The translations under genes were made by a program, and so were the position numbers. Below the pieces are notes generated by a model, which worked only from the letters and a program-made list of their open reading frames with translations, searched no databases and had not been told where the DNA came from. From DASYKS01 sp035995205 (lineage in GTDB: Bacteria > Acidobacteriota > Thermoanaerobaculia > Multivoradales > UBA5704), in assembly GCA_035995205.1 (NCBI GenBank), contig DASYKS010000035.1, positions 1 through 64,000 on the forward strand: a stretch of DNA of 64,000 bases, in the 5' to 3' direction. This document shows positions 8,313 to 18,775 of the stretch, piece by piece (the first letter of the stretch is position 1; the number at the start of each line of letters is the position of its first letter).

Positions 8313-9425
8313 TCACTCGGACCATGGGTTCGCGAGGAACGTCCCGAGCTCGGTTCGAATCTCCGCCGGGGGCACATGCTCGATCCGCCCTTCGCCCAGC
8401 CGGGCGGCGAGCACCCAGGCGAGGCCCGATTCGAGCGCCTTCTTGTCGCGGCCCACCGCCGCGAGCAGAAGATCGCGGTCCAAGGGCGGCAGCGGCGGCA
8501 GATCCAGGCGGGACAAGAGCGTGCGGAGCCGCCGGCTCTCTTCCTCCGGTAGCCCCCGCGTGCGCGACAGGCGAAGCGCGAACAGCAGGCCGTAGGCCAC
8601 CGCCTCGCCGTGGCGCAGTCCCGAAAACCCGAGCGTCGCCTCGATCGCGTGGCCCAGCGTATGGCCGAAGTTGAGCAGCCGCCGATCGCCCTCCTCCGCC
8701 GGATCGCGTTCGACCACCGCAACTTTCGCGGCCGCCGCCGCGGCGACCACCGGTCCGAGCGGCCCGGTCTCGCCGCCGAGCAACGCAGTCAGATCGCGCT
8801 CGATGCGCGCGAGCAGATCGAGGTCGAGCAGCGCGGCCATCTTGATCGCCTCGACCAGGCCGGAGCGTAGCTCCGCGCGCGGCAGGGTGGCGAGCACGTC
8901 GGTGTCCGAGATCACCAGCTGCGGGTGATGGAACAGTCCGACCAGATTCTTCCCCTCCGGCAGATCGATGCCGGTCTTGCCTCCAATCGCGGCGTCGACT
9001 TGGGCGAGCAGGGTGGTCGGCAGCTGCGCGAATTCCAAGCCGCGCAGAAAACATCCGGCGGCGAAACCCGCGAGGTCGCCGACGCTGCCCCCGCCGAAGC
9101 CCAAGACCCGGCTGTCCCGCTTGCCGCCGGAGAGCGCCATCCGCCGCCAGAGCCCGTCGAGCACCGCGGCGGATTTCGCCGCTTCGCCGTCGGGGATCTC
9201 CAGCACCTCGGCGCGCCGCGCCAGGCCGCAGAGCCGTCCCAGCCGATGTCCGTGCAGCTCCAACAGCGGCCGGCTGGAGATCAGGAAGACGGTGCGATCG
9301 GCGAGGAAAGACGCGGCGAGATCCGCGGCAGCGGTAAGCGCGCCCGGACCGATCAGGATCGAAGTCACGCCCGAGCCGCCCCGGCCGTGCGCGAGCGTCG
9401 AGCGAAGGATGCCGTCGTGGCTCAT
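8313..9425 (-). CDS. aroB: 3-Dehydroquinate synthase
   Basis: This 370-residue enzyme converts DAHP to 3-dehydroquinate, the second shikimate-pathway step. Family marks are GFGGGSVGDLAGFAA (NAD site), QLPTTLLAQVDAAIGGKTGI, KNLVGLFHHP and LNFGHTLGHAIE (zinc-binding histidines). The chosen ATG at 9425 begins MSHDGILRS and lies five bases after the stop of the ATP-grasp-like gene; the longer open frame upstream overlaps that gene and has no homology. The other shikimate gene here, aroC, is separate at 25.6 kb. Confidence 0.95.
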   Translation of the reverse strand: MSHDGILRSTLAHGRGGSGVTSILIGPGALTAAADLAASFLADRTVFLISSRPLLELHGHRLGRLCGLARRAEVLEIPDGEAAKSAAVLDGLWRRMALSGGKRDSRVLGFGGGSVGDLAGFAAGCFLRGLEFAQLPTTLLAQVDAAIGGKTGIDLPEGKNLVGLFHHPQLVISDTDVLATLPRAELRSGLVEAIKMAALLDLDLLARIERDLTALLGGETGPLGPVVAAAAAAKVAVVERDPAEEGDRRLLNFGHTLGHAIEATLGFSGLRHGEAVAYGLLFALRLSRTRGLPEEESRRLRTLLSRLDLPPLPPLDRDLLLAAVGRDKKALESGLAWVLAARLGEGRIEHVPPAEIRTELGTFLANPWSE

Positions 9426-9430
9426 CTTGC

Positions 9431-10804
9431 CTACGCTTCGAACAGGCTCGCGGCCGACCCGGCGCGCTTGACGTTGACCGGCCCGCCGATCCGGGCCGGC
9501 TGCAAGCGCAGGAAGGTACCGCCGAAGCGGTCGTTGCCGAAAGCGAACGGCCCCCAGATCAGATCGTGCGGCTCGACCCCCGCGTCGGAGAGCGCGAGGT
9601 AGCCGCGCGACTGGACGAACTCCTGGACGATCCAAGGCGCCGAGAACGCGGCCTCGATCGCGGCCAGCCACTCCTCCTCCGTGCAGGCATGGCCAACCGC
9701 CACGTCTTTACCCCCGAGCGAGTGACACGCTTTGAGCACCAAGTCGCCCCGGCGCTCGGTCAAGAGCGTCGCCAGATCCCAGTCCTTGCCGTCGAAACGC
9801 ACTTCCCGCCGCTCGACTTTCCGCGTCCAGGGCAGATGGGCGCGGATCAGCGCCCGCTCCTCCGGCGTAAAACGCTCGGACTCCTGGTTCTCGGACAGGA
9901 GCGCCAGGTTGTTCTTGCCCGAAAGGATCGCCTGAATCGGCCCGTTGAACAGTACGAGATTACCGGCCGCCGCCAGCGGGAAAGCCGCCGGGTGCGTCCC
10001 CTCGATCGTTTCGAGCAGGCCGTGAATGCGCCGGCCGCCGCAGTAGAGCGCACCGCGGCGCTCTTCGAGATCGTCGATCAGGCTCGGGTAGAGCCGACCG
10101 TCGACCGACAGGCCTCTCTCCTCCAACGCGGCGGCGTACTCGCCGCGGAACCTTTGCAGGAGACCGAATTCGAGTTTCTTGGGCAGCAGCAGCGCGACGT
10201 TCAGATACCCGTCCCGTCCGAGGTCGAGCTTCAACGCCTCGTCGATGAAATGGCAGAAGAGCTCGCGCATGGAGTTCCTCTGCGCCGTCCAGGGCAGACC
10301 CTCGCGTTCGAAGAACTCGCGCAGCTCGGGCACCCGCTCATAGCGCTCGGCGCGAAACCGCGATTCGCCGCCGCCGATCAGAGCGCCGAAATTGAACTCC
10401 AGGCACTGGAATCCGCGCTCCGACCAGACCAGGTCGGCGCGGCCGAGCGCCGAATCGAGGCCGCTCGGCGATTCGAGGATACGCGCGGTGTGGAGAGGAT
10501 CGAGTTGGTAATGCTCGGCGATCCGTTCCGGGTCGTCGGCGAAGATCCGCTTCGGAATCAGGCGGTGCAGGCGCGAAAGCCCCAGCGTCACCCGCTCGAC
10601 CTCGGCGAGCGTCTCCGGCCCGGCGAAGAACGGCCACGGGTGGATCATCCCGGTGTAATACAGCACCTCGGGCTCGCGAAAGCCGAATCCCACCAGGTAG
10701 TCCAGGTCCAGACACTTCGGGGTGGCCATCGCGTAGTCGCGGAAGCGAACGTCCAACTCGGAAAGCGCCCGGTGGTTAGCGAGCAGCTCTGCGGTCCAGG
10801 CCAT
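9431..10804 (-). CDS. Circularly permuted ATP-grasp-like protein, substrate unknown
   Basis: This 457-residue soluble protein is not one I can name. Its C-terminal third reads VLKACHSLGGKDVAVG, then a helix, then WIVQEFVQSRGY, the pattern of permuted ATP-grasp ligases related to glutathionylspermidine synthase and alpha-E pairs. The middle has CLEFNFGALIGGGESRF and NLVLFNGPIQAILSGKNNLA, consistent with nucleotide and metal binding. It sits between aspS (six-base gap) and aroB (five-base gap), so it is almost certainly co-transcribed with both. Amide or peptide-bond formation is the expected chemistry. The substrate is unknown; an aminoacyl or peptide ligase role is only a guess. Confidence 0.6.
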   Translation of the reverse strand: MAWTAELLANHRALSELDVRFRDYAMATPKCLDLDYLVGFGFREPEVLYYTGMIHPWPFFAGPETLAEVERVTLGLSRLHRLIPKRIFADDPERIAEHYQLDPLHTARILESPSGLDSALGRADLVWSERGFQCLEFNFGALIGGGESRFRAERYERVPELREFFEREGLPWTAQRNSMRELFCHFIDEALKLDLGRDGYLNVALLLPKKLEFGLLQRFRGEYAAALEERGLSVDGRLYPSLIDDLEERRGALYCGGRRIHGLLETIEGTHPAAFPLAAAGNLVLFNGPIQAILSGKNNLALLSENQESERFTPEERALIRAHLPWTRKVERREVRFDGKDWDLATLLTERRGDLVLKACHSLGGKDVAVGHACTEEEWLAAIEAAFSAPWIVQEFVQSRGYLALSDAGVEPHDLIWGPFAFGNDRFGGTFLRLQPARIGGPVNVKRAGSAASLFEA

Positions 10805-10810
10805 GAGAGA

Positions 10811-12601
<1,791 letters not shown>

Positions 12602-12668
12602 TGGTGTCGACCTCGCGATACGGAATCGTGAAATGTTCGGATCAGGCTACGCCGGCCGGATCGAGCCC

Positions 12669-12752
12669 GGGTAGTGGTTTCGTTTGCCTCCTCGCTCCTT
12701 CGGGCGCCTTCGGCAGCAGCCAGTCGCTGCGGGGAAAACTAAACCACTACCC
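12669..12752. repeat. Long intergenic inverted repeat
   Basis: The 12-base arms GGGTAGTGGTTT (12669-12680) and AAACCACTACCC (12741-12752) are exact complements around a 60-base GC-rich loop. It lies between the carbonic-anhydrase gene end and the aspS start, with the right arm overlapping the last codons of the former. The extended left arm (12669-12687) recurs with one mismatch at 40409-40427, so it belongs to a dispersed family. Confidence 0.6.
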
Positions 12753-13265
12753 AACCCCGACCCGATAGCGCTCCTTCAGAGCGGAATAGCGCGCGGCGAT
12801 GGCGCGGATGTTGTCGCGCTCCCCCTCCGACAACGCCCGCACCGGACGCGCCGGAATCCCTAGCGCGAGCATCCCCGAAGGTATGCGATGGCCGGGCGCC
12901 ACCACCGCACCCGCCCCGATCTGCGCGCCGGTCTCGACCACCGCGCCGTCGAGCACCCGGGCTCCGATGCCGATCAAGGCGCCGTCCTCGATCGTGCAGC
13001 CATGGACCACCGCTTGATGCCCGATCACCACGTCGGCCCCGATGAGGAGGGGAAAGCGCTCCTCGCTCACGTGGAGCACCGTGCCGTCCTGGACGTTGGT
13101 CCGCGCACCGATCCGAATCCAATGGACGTCGCCGCGCGCCACGGTGTGGAACCAGAACGAGACGTCGGCGCCCAGCGTGACGTCGCCCGCCACGTGGGCC
13201 GACGGGGCGAGCCAGACCCGTGCGCCGAGCCGAGGCCAGCGCCCTTCGAACGGATGAATCGGCAT
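12747..13265 (-). CDS. Gamma-class carbonic anhydrase-like protein
   Basis: This 172-residue left-handed beta-helix protein has repeated hexapeptides. Its pattern RGDVHWIRIGARTNVQDG then VLHV, IGADVVIGHQ and AVVHGC keeps the three zinc histidines of gamma-carbonic anhydrases (YrdA/PaaY group). The ATG at 13265 begins MPIHPFEG; the upstream extension has no homology. It starts seven bases after the stop of the 13273-13884 gene, so the two form an operon. Reversible CO2 hydration is possible, though many members have weak or unproven activity. Confidence 0.88.
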   Translation of the reverse strand: MPIHPFEGRWPRLGARVWLAPSAHVAGDVTLGADVSFWFHTVARGDVHWIRIGARTNVQDGTVLHVSEERFPLLIGADVVIGHQAVVHGCTIEDGALIGIGARVLDGAVVETGAQIGAGAVVAPGHRIPSGMLALGIPARPVRALSEGERDNIRAIAARYSALKERYRVGVG

Positions 13266-13272
13266 GACCTGC

Positions 13273-13884
13273 CTACCCGCCGGGTTTCTTGTCGGCCGGC
13301 TTGACGGCCGCCGGGGGGGCCGGGGCCGGCTGGGCAGAGAACAAAATCCGTTCATAGAGCGCACGCTGTTTGGCGAATTCGTCCTTGGTCGCCTGGCCGA
13401 CGAAATCGACGCTGGTCTTCGGCAGCGGCAGCTTGAGCGTCAGGCTCGAACGCGCCTCGGCGTCCTTGCCGCGATCGACCTGCACCACCACGCCGCGCAC
13501 GCCGTGCACCTCGCGCACTTCGACCAGCGGCGCGGTCCAAGCGTCGTCCTTGGCGTCGTTCTGGCGAATCGCCGCGGCGATCTTCTCCGGCTCGGCGAGC
13601 GAGACAGTGGAGATGCGCACGTAGATGAAGCGCGGGTCGACGTTCGGCTTCGCGTCCGGCGGTCCGATCCAAAGGCCGGGATCGTTCAGCACCTGGCGCG
13701 CGGTCCACCCTTCGGGAACTTCGATCGTGTACGGGAACGGAAGCTGCGGGCTCGCGCTCGGCAGGGTGAGGCGGCGGAATTTGCTCGGCAGCGCCGAGGG
13801 GGCGGCCGAAGCGACGGCGGTCGCCGAGATTCCGCAGACGGTCAGTGCGGCAAGTAGAGCGAGAAGAGAAGGGACGCGCGACAT
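13273..13884 (-). CDS. Exported protein of unknown function
   Basis: This 203-residue protein starts at ATG 13884 after GAGGAG. The signal peptide (MSRVPSLLALLAALTVCGIS) is followed by a single globular domain with YTIEVPEGWTARQV and VYVRIS-like strands, reminiscent of PsbP/Mog1-fold secreted proteins. The tail is Pro/Ala/Lys-rich. No catalytic motif is seen. It precedes the carbonic-anhydrase-like gene by seven bases and is divergent from the thioesterase at 14062. Confidence 0.7.
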   Translation of the reverse strand: MSRVPSLLALLAALTVCGISATAVASAAPSALPSKFRRLTLPSASPQLPFPYTIEVPEGWTARQVLNDPGLWIGPPDAKPNVDPRFIYVRISTVSLAEPEKIAAAIRQNDAKDDAWTAPLVEVREVHGVRGVVVQVDRGKDAEARSSLTLKLPLPKTSVDFVGQATKDEFAKQRALYERILFSAQPAPAPPAAVKPADKKPGG

Positions 13885-14061
13885 GAAGCTCCTCGATGGC
13901 GTGCGCGAAGCGGACCGTCCGTGGCTCGCCCGCGTTCGCCGGCAGTTCCCGCGGCCGGAAAGGAACCCGCGGATTCTTGCGAGCATGGCATAAAATCCGG
14001 CGCCGTCCAACGCGGACGGAGCGCGTAGGCCTGAGGCACCGAACCTTTTTTGGAGAACCGC

Positions 14062-14487
14062 ATGCCCGAGCCCATCCGCTCCACGATCGACATCGAAGTC
14101 CGCTACGCCGAGACCGACCAGATGGCGGTCGTCCACCACGCCAACTACATCATCTGGTTCGAGCTCGCCCGCACCCGGATCTGCGAGATGTCCGGCTTCC
14201 ACTACGCCGAGATCGAGAGCATGGGCTACCTGCTGATGGTGACCGGAGTCGCCGCCCGCTACCGCCGCCCGGCCCGCTACGGCGACACCGTCCAGGTCAC
14301 CTGCTGGGGCGAGCACCTGGGCAGCCGCGGCATCCATTTCGCCTACGAAGTCCACAAGAACGGCGAGCTGCTGGTGACCGGAACCTCGGAACACATTTGG
14401 ATCGACAAGGCGACCGGCCGGCCCTGTCGCCTGCCCGAAGCGTTCCGCGAGTCGTTCGAGCGGCTGGCGGGCAAGACCACAGCCTGA
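14062..14487 (+). CDS. Hotdog-fold acyl-CoA thioesterase, YbgC/FadM type
   Basis: This 141-residue protein follows TGGAG at good spacing. It has the hotdog signature RYAETDQMAVVHHANYIIWF, where the Asp and the HHxNY run are the YbgC-type catalytic segment, and a typical GDTVQVTCW strand. Such enzymes hydrolyse acyl-CoA thioesters in the cytoplasm. A TTG 12 bases upstream is in frame but would place the start before the ribosome-binding site, so ATG 14062 is preferred. Confidence 0.88.
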   Translation: MPEPIRSTIDIEVRYAETDQMAVVHHANYIIWFELARTRICEMSGFHYAEIESMGYLLMVTGVAARYRRPARYGDTVQVTCWGEHLGSRGIHFAYEVHKNGELLVTGTSEHIWIDKATGRPCRLPEAFRESFERLAGKTTA

Positions 14488-14556
14488 GTCCCGGGTGTGC
14501 TTGTCCTGGGACCGTCCTTGCCATCCTGCCCCCCGCAGCGATAGCCTCATAGGCAA

Positions 14557-15972
14557 ATGAGAATCTCAGCGCTCGCGCTTATCGGTCTCGCCGCCGCCGG
14601 TCTCCTCGCATCCCAAGCACCTGTTCAGGCGCAGGCCGTCCGTAGCGGCCCGCTGCCCACACCGCTGCCGCTTTTTCCGCCCGACAACTGGTGGAACGTG
14701 GATGTCTCTGCCGCGCCGCTCGACACCAACAGCGCCGCGTACATCTCTTTCATCGGCACGACCCGCGCGCTCCATCCGGATTTCGGCGGCGACGAAGACC
14801 CGTCCGATCCGAACAACACCAACATCTACGGCATGGTCTACATCTCGGTTCCGGGGACTCAAGCGCTTCAGCCGGTGACTTTCGTCGAGTTCGGCAGCCA
14901 AAGCGACAACGGCTCTCCCGGCCGTCCGAACGGCTACCCGATCCCGGTCGAGGCGCGGACGCAGGCGCGCTGGATCGAAGGGGGCGAGCCGGGGGGAGGC
15001 AGCGACGGCGACCATCACATGCTGATCGTCGACCGCGACAACCGCATCCTCTACGAGCTGTACCACACGTTCTGGAACCCGAGCCTCAGCCGTTGGGAGG
15101 CCGGATCGGGAGCGATCTACGCGCTCGACGCCAACGGCCGCCGACCGGAAGGGTGGACCAGCGCCGACGCCGCGGGCCTCGCGATCCTCCCCGGCCTGGT
15201 TCGCTACGACGAAGCGTTCGGCACCGTGCCGATCAAGCACGCCATCCGCTTCACGACGCGGGACACCAATGGCCATGTCTACCCGGCGTCGCACACCGCC
15301 TGCAACACCTGCGCGGCGGCCGCTCCTCCGATGGGCACCCGCCTGCGGCTCAAGGCGAGCAAGAACATCTCGACCTTCACGCCGGAGGTCCAGCGGATCT
15401 TCCAGGCGATGAAGACCTACGGCTTGATTCTCGCGGACAACGGCTCGGACATGTACATCCAGGGCGCCTACGATACGCGCTGGAACAACGACGTGCTGAA
15501 CCCCGCGTTCGGGAGCCTCAAGGCCTCCGATTTCGAGGTCGTCCAGCGCGGCTGGCGTCCCGCGGTCGCCACCTCCACCGCCGCGATTCGGTTCTACACC
15601 ATCTCCCCCTGCCGGCTGCTCGACAGCCGCGACCCCTTCGGAACCTGGGGCGGCCCGGCCATGCCGCCGACAGGACAGAGGGTAATCCGCGCCACCGGCC
15701 GCTGTGGAATCCCCACCACCGCCAAGGCGATCTCGATCAACCTCAGCATCGTCAACGCCGGGCAGGCCGGCCACCTCCGCTCCTTCCCCGGAGACTTCGA
15801 CACCGCGGCGGTCCCCAACTCCTTCGTGATCAACTTCGGACCGGGCCAGACCCGCACCAACAACGCGATCCTCAAGCTCTCCGGCTCCGGCACCGGCACG
15901 TTCGGCCTGCAAAACTTCACCACCTCGGCGTTCACCCATATCGTGGTGGATGTGAACGGCTGGTTCGAGTAG
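14557..15972 (+). CDS. Large exported protein with PCRLLDSR-type C-terminal domain
   Basis: This 471-residue protein has a signal peptide ending QAPVQAQ. The N-terminal 300 residues read as a secreted globular domain (PPDNWWNVDVSAAPL, GDHHMLIVDRDNRILYELYHTFW, GHVYPASHTACNTC) that I do not assign to an enzyme class. The last 125 residues start FYTISPCRLLDSRDPFGTW and end HIVVDVNGWFE, a beta-rich module I recall at the C-termini of many secreted acidobacterial proteins and suspect to be a surface or sorting domain. It stands alone on the plus strand, 70 bases after the thioesterase gene. Confidence 0.7.
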   Translation: MRISALALIGLAAAGLLASQAPVQAQAVRSGPLPTPLPLFPPDNWWNVDVSAAPLDTNSAAYISFIGTTRALHPDFGGDEDPSDPNNTNIYGMVYISVPGTQALQPVTFVEFGSQSDNGSPGRPNGYPIPVEARTQARWIEGGEPGGGSDGDHHMLIVDRDNRILYELYHTFWNPSLSRWEAGSGAIYALDANGRRPEGWTSADAAGLAILPGLVRYDEAFGTVPIKHAIRFTTRDTNGHVYPASHTACNTCAAAAPPMGTRLRLKASKNISTFTPEVQRIFQAMKTYGLILADNGSDMYIQGAYDTRWNNDVLNPAFGSLKASDFEVVQRGWRPAVATSTAAIRFYTISPCRLLDSRDPFGTWGGPAMPPTGQRVIRATGRCGIPTTAKAISINLSIVNAGQAGHLRSFPGDFDTAAVPNSFVINFGPGQTRTNNAILKLSGSGTGTFGLQNFTTSAFTHIVVDVNGWFE

Positions 15973-16049
15973 GGCGCCGCGGAGACTGGCAGAACAGGAG
16001 ACGGAAGAGTCGCAGTTCCGCCATTGAGCTATGCTTCAGCTTCTCCGAC

Positions 16050-18770
16050 ATGGCTCCGAACATCCCGCAAGCTCTCGAATACGACGGCCGTTACTTCGAG
16101 GCCGTGTTTGCATGTGAGGACCCGTGGAACTACGGCTCTGATTACGAGCAGGTCAAATATCAGCAGACGCTTTCCCTGCTCGGCGGCAGACGCTTCGCGA
16201 GCGCGCTGGAGATCGGTTGCGCCGAGGGGCGATTCACCGCCCAGTTGCTTCCGTACGTCGACCGGCTCCTGGCGGTGGACATCTCGGCCACGGCTCTGGC
16301 GCGTACACAAGCGCTCGTTCGCAGCGGTGACCACGTGCGGTTCTCCCAACTCGATGTCTTTTGCCAGGAGATCCAGGGCCGATTCGACCTGATCGTCTGC
16401 AGTGAGCTGCTCGCGTACCTGCCGCAGCGCAGAACCCTGGAGCTCGTACTCGCGCGGGTGCTTGCCGCGCTCGAGCCGGAGGGATTGCTGGTGATGGCGA
16501 ACGCCAAAGCCGTGGCCGACGAGCGCGACAAGCGTGGCTTTGACTGGAGCCGCCCCTTCGGAGCGCGCACCATCGCGGACGTGGCGATCGCCTTGGGCGC
16601 AAGTCTCCACGAGGAGCTCTCCGCGTCGCTCTATGCGGTCCATTCGTTCTCTTGGACGGAGCGGCCGGCGGGCCCTCGGCGGCGCAGCGTCGACATGGGA
16701 TCGATCCCGGACGCGGTGGCCGTCGCGGCGCGTGGCCTGCCGCAACGAGCCGCGCAGGCACCCGGCACCTCGATACCGGTTTTGGCCTATCACCGCATTG
16801 CGGAATCGGGTCCGGCGGGCCTGGCTCCTTACCGCATCTCCCAGGATGCGTTCGCCGAGCAGATGGCTTTCTTGCATGACAACGGATACGCGGTGTTGTC
16901 GCTGGCGCAGTTCCGCGACGCGCATGTCCAGGGGCTTAACCTTCCGCATCGGTCGGTATTGCTGACCTTTGATGACGGCTACCGTGACTTCGCCGAGCGC
17001 GCGCTGCCCATGCTGGAGAAGCACGGCTTTCCGGCTGCCCTGTTCGTGGTCGAAGACCGCGTCGGCAGGGTAGCCGACTGGGACAGCGCCTTCGGCGAGC
17101 CCGAGGCGCTGCTGGACTGGGCGGACCTGCGCGACGTCGCCCGCAGGAACGTCACGATCGGCTCTCACACGCGGACGCATCCCCATTTGTCGGAACTCCC
17201 CGCCGAGAGTGCCGTCGCAGAGCTGTCGCTGTCGCGTACTCGCATGGAGGCGGAGCTGGGCCGGCCGGTGACCGCTCTGGCGTATCCCTATGGGGATTCG
17301 AACCCCCTCGTCGCAACGTGGGCGGCGAGCTGCGGCTACGAGCTGGCGTTCACCTGCCGCGAGGAGCGCAGTGCTTTTGTCGACGACCGGATGCTCTTGC
17401 CGCGCATCACCGTATACGCACAGGACGACCTGGCGTCCTTCGCCAGCAAGCTGATAGGCATTTGCAGTTCGGGCGGACCGGCGGGAGAGGAACGGCGCAC
17501 GGCGCCGCGGCAGGTCTCCGCGCCGGCCAGGCAGAGAGCACAGGGCGATGACGCACCTGCGATTTCGGTCGTGATCCCCACCCGCAATCGCTGCCCGCTC
17601 GTGGAAGAATTGCTGCATTCTTTGGCCGCGAATGCTCTCGCCAAGGATCGATTCGAGATCCTGGTCGTCTCCGACGGTTCGAGCGACGAGACGAATCGCC
17701 GCCTAGAGGAGCGCTGGGGCGAACGAGTCACCCTCCTCCCGCAGGAGCATGCGGGTGCGGCGGAAGCCCGCAACCACGGTATTGGCCGCGCTCGAGGCGA
17801 TCTGATCCTTCTGCTGGACGATGACCTGGTGGTCGAGCGCGACTGCCTGGAGGCGCATGTTCGCTTCCATCGTGAATGGCCCGAGGACCATCACGCCTGC
17901 CTGGGCTTCATGGCCTGGCCCGCCGGACCGGCGCAGGAGCCGCTAGCCCGTTATCTCGCGGAAAGCGATGAGTATCTCGATTGGAAATGGGTGCGTCAGC
18001 GCCCTCCGGACGATGTCGGCTGGCGCGGTTTCTGGACCGGGCATCTCTCGTTGAAGCGCCGGTTCCTCAAGGAGCACGGCCTGTTCGACGGCCAGAGGTT
18101 TCGCGGGCTCCTGGGCGAGGATCTCGATCTGGGCAAGCGCCTGGACCGATCGGGCCTGAAGCTTCATTTCCGTGATTCCATCACCGCATGGCACCAGAAG
18201 GGACCTACGTTCTCCGAGTTTGCGTGGCGGCACTTTCGCCGGTCGCAGTCGAGGGCGTGCCTGGACGTGCCAGGATCGGTCGGCATCTCACCGAGCGACG
18301 CGGCCGGTCTCGCGAGCGCGGAGAGCCTGGAGCAGATCATCCGGGCGGTCGAGACGTCGGCGCCGTCCGCGGAGCCGCACCTCAGGGCTGCCCTCTACCG
18401 GGAGGCTCTCCGATTCGCGGATGCGGCCGGTAGGTCCGACCTCGACCGGCCTCCCGCGGACGCGGTCGCCGCGCTGCTGCAATCGCTCGCCTCGCTGCGG
18501 GCGTACACGACGCGCGAGCTGGCGGCGAAGTCGGAGCAGTTGGCGGATTCGGCCTCGGCTTATGCCGCGCTGCACCAGCGGCTGCGCCAGACGCAGGAGA
18601 GCCTCGTCCATGCGCAAGCCGCGCTGGAGGAGGCCGGACGGCGCGCGAGGAACAGGGAGCGCGAGCTCGCGGAGCTGACTCGGCGGATCCGCGGGGCGCA
18701 AGCGAAACCGTCGGGTCTGCTCGATGCGGCCCGAAAGTCGCTACGCCTGTCGTGGACACGAAGGTCGTAG
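16050..18770 (+). CDS. Methyltransferase-polysaccharide deacetylase-GT2 fusion
   Basis: One 906-residue chain with three enzyme domains. Residues about 1-195 are a NodS-like SAM methyltransferase (EDPWNYGSDYEQVKYQQTL, then EIGCAEGRFT). About 245-460 is a NodB-like deacetylase with LLTFDDGYRDFAERAL and SHTRTHPHLSEL, the metal-binding pair. About 505-740 is a GT-A family 2 glycosyltransferase (ISVVIPTRNRCPLVEELL, LLLDDDLVV, GEDLDLGKRL). A predicted coiled coil closes the protein. It probably builds and decorates a polysaccharide. Start 16050 (MAPNIPQAL) has no strong ribosome-binding site, so it is uncertain. A second glycosyltransferase gene follows after five bases. Confidence 0.8.
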   Translation: MAPNIPQALEYDGRYFEAVFACEDPWNYGSDYEQVKYQQTLSLLGGRRFASALEIGCAEGRFTAQLLPYVDRLLAVDISATALARTQALVRSGDHVRFSQLDVFCQEIQGRFDLIVCSELLAYLPQRRTLELVLARVLAALEPEGLLVMANAKAVADERDKRGFDWSRPFGARTIADVAIALGASLHEELSASLYAVHSFSWTERPAGPRRRSVDMGSIPDAVAVAARGLPQRAAQAPGTSIPVLAYHRIAESGPAGLAPYRISQDAFAEQMAFLHDNGYAVLSLAQFRDAHVQGLNLPHRSVLLTFDDGYRDFAERALPMLEKHGFPAALFVVEDRVGRVADWDSAFGEPEALLDWADLRDVARRNVTIGSHTRTHPHLSELPAESAVAELSLSRTRMEAELGRPVTALAYPYGDSNPLVATWAASCGYELAFTCREERSAFVDDRMLLPRITVYAQDDLASFASKLIGICSSGGPAGEERRTAPRQVSAPARQRAQGDDAPAISVVIPTRNRCPLVEELLHSLAANALAKDRFEILVVSDGSSDETNRRLEERWGERVTLLPQEHAGAAEARNHGIGRARGDLILLLDDDLVVERDCLEAHVRFHREWPEDHHACLGFMAWPAGPAQEPLARYLAESDEYLDWKWVRQRPPDDVGWRGFWTGHLSLKRRFLKEHGLFDGQRFRGLLGEDLDLGKRLDRSGLKLHFRDSITAWHQKGPTFSEFAWRHFRRSQSRACLDVPGSVGISPSDAAGLASAESLEQIIRAVETSAPSAEPHLRAALYREALRFADAAGRSDLDRPPADAVAALLQSLASLRAYTTRELAAKSEQLADSASAYAALHQRLRQTQESLVHAQAALEEAGRRARNRERELAELTRRIRGAQAKPSGLLDAARKSLRLSWTRRS

Positions 18771-18775
18771 CCGCC

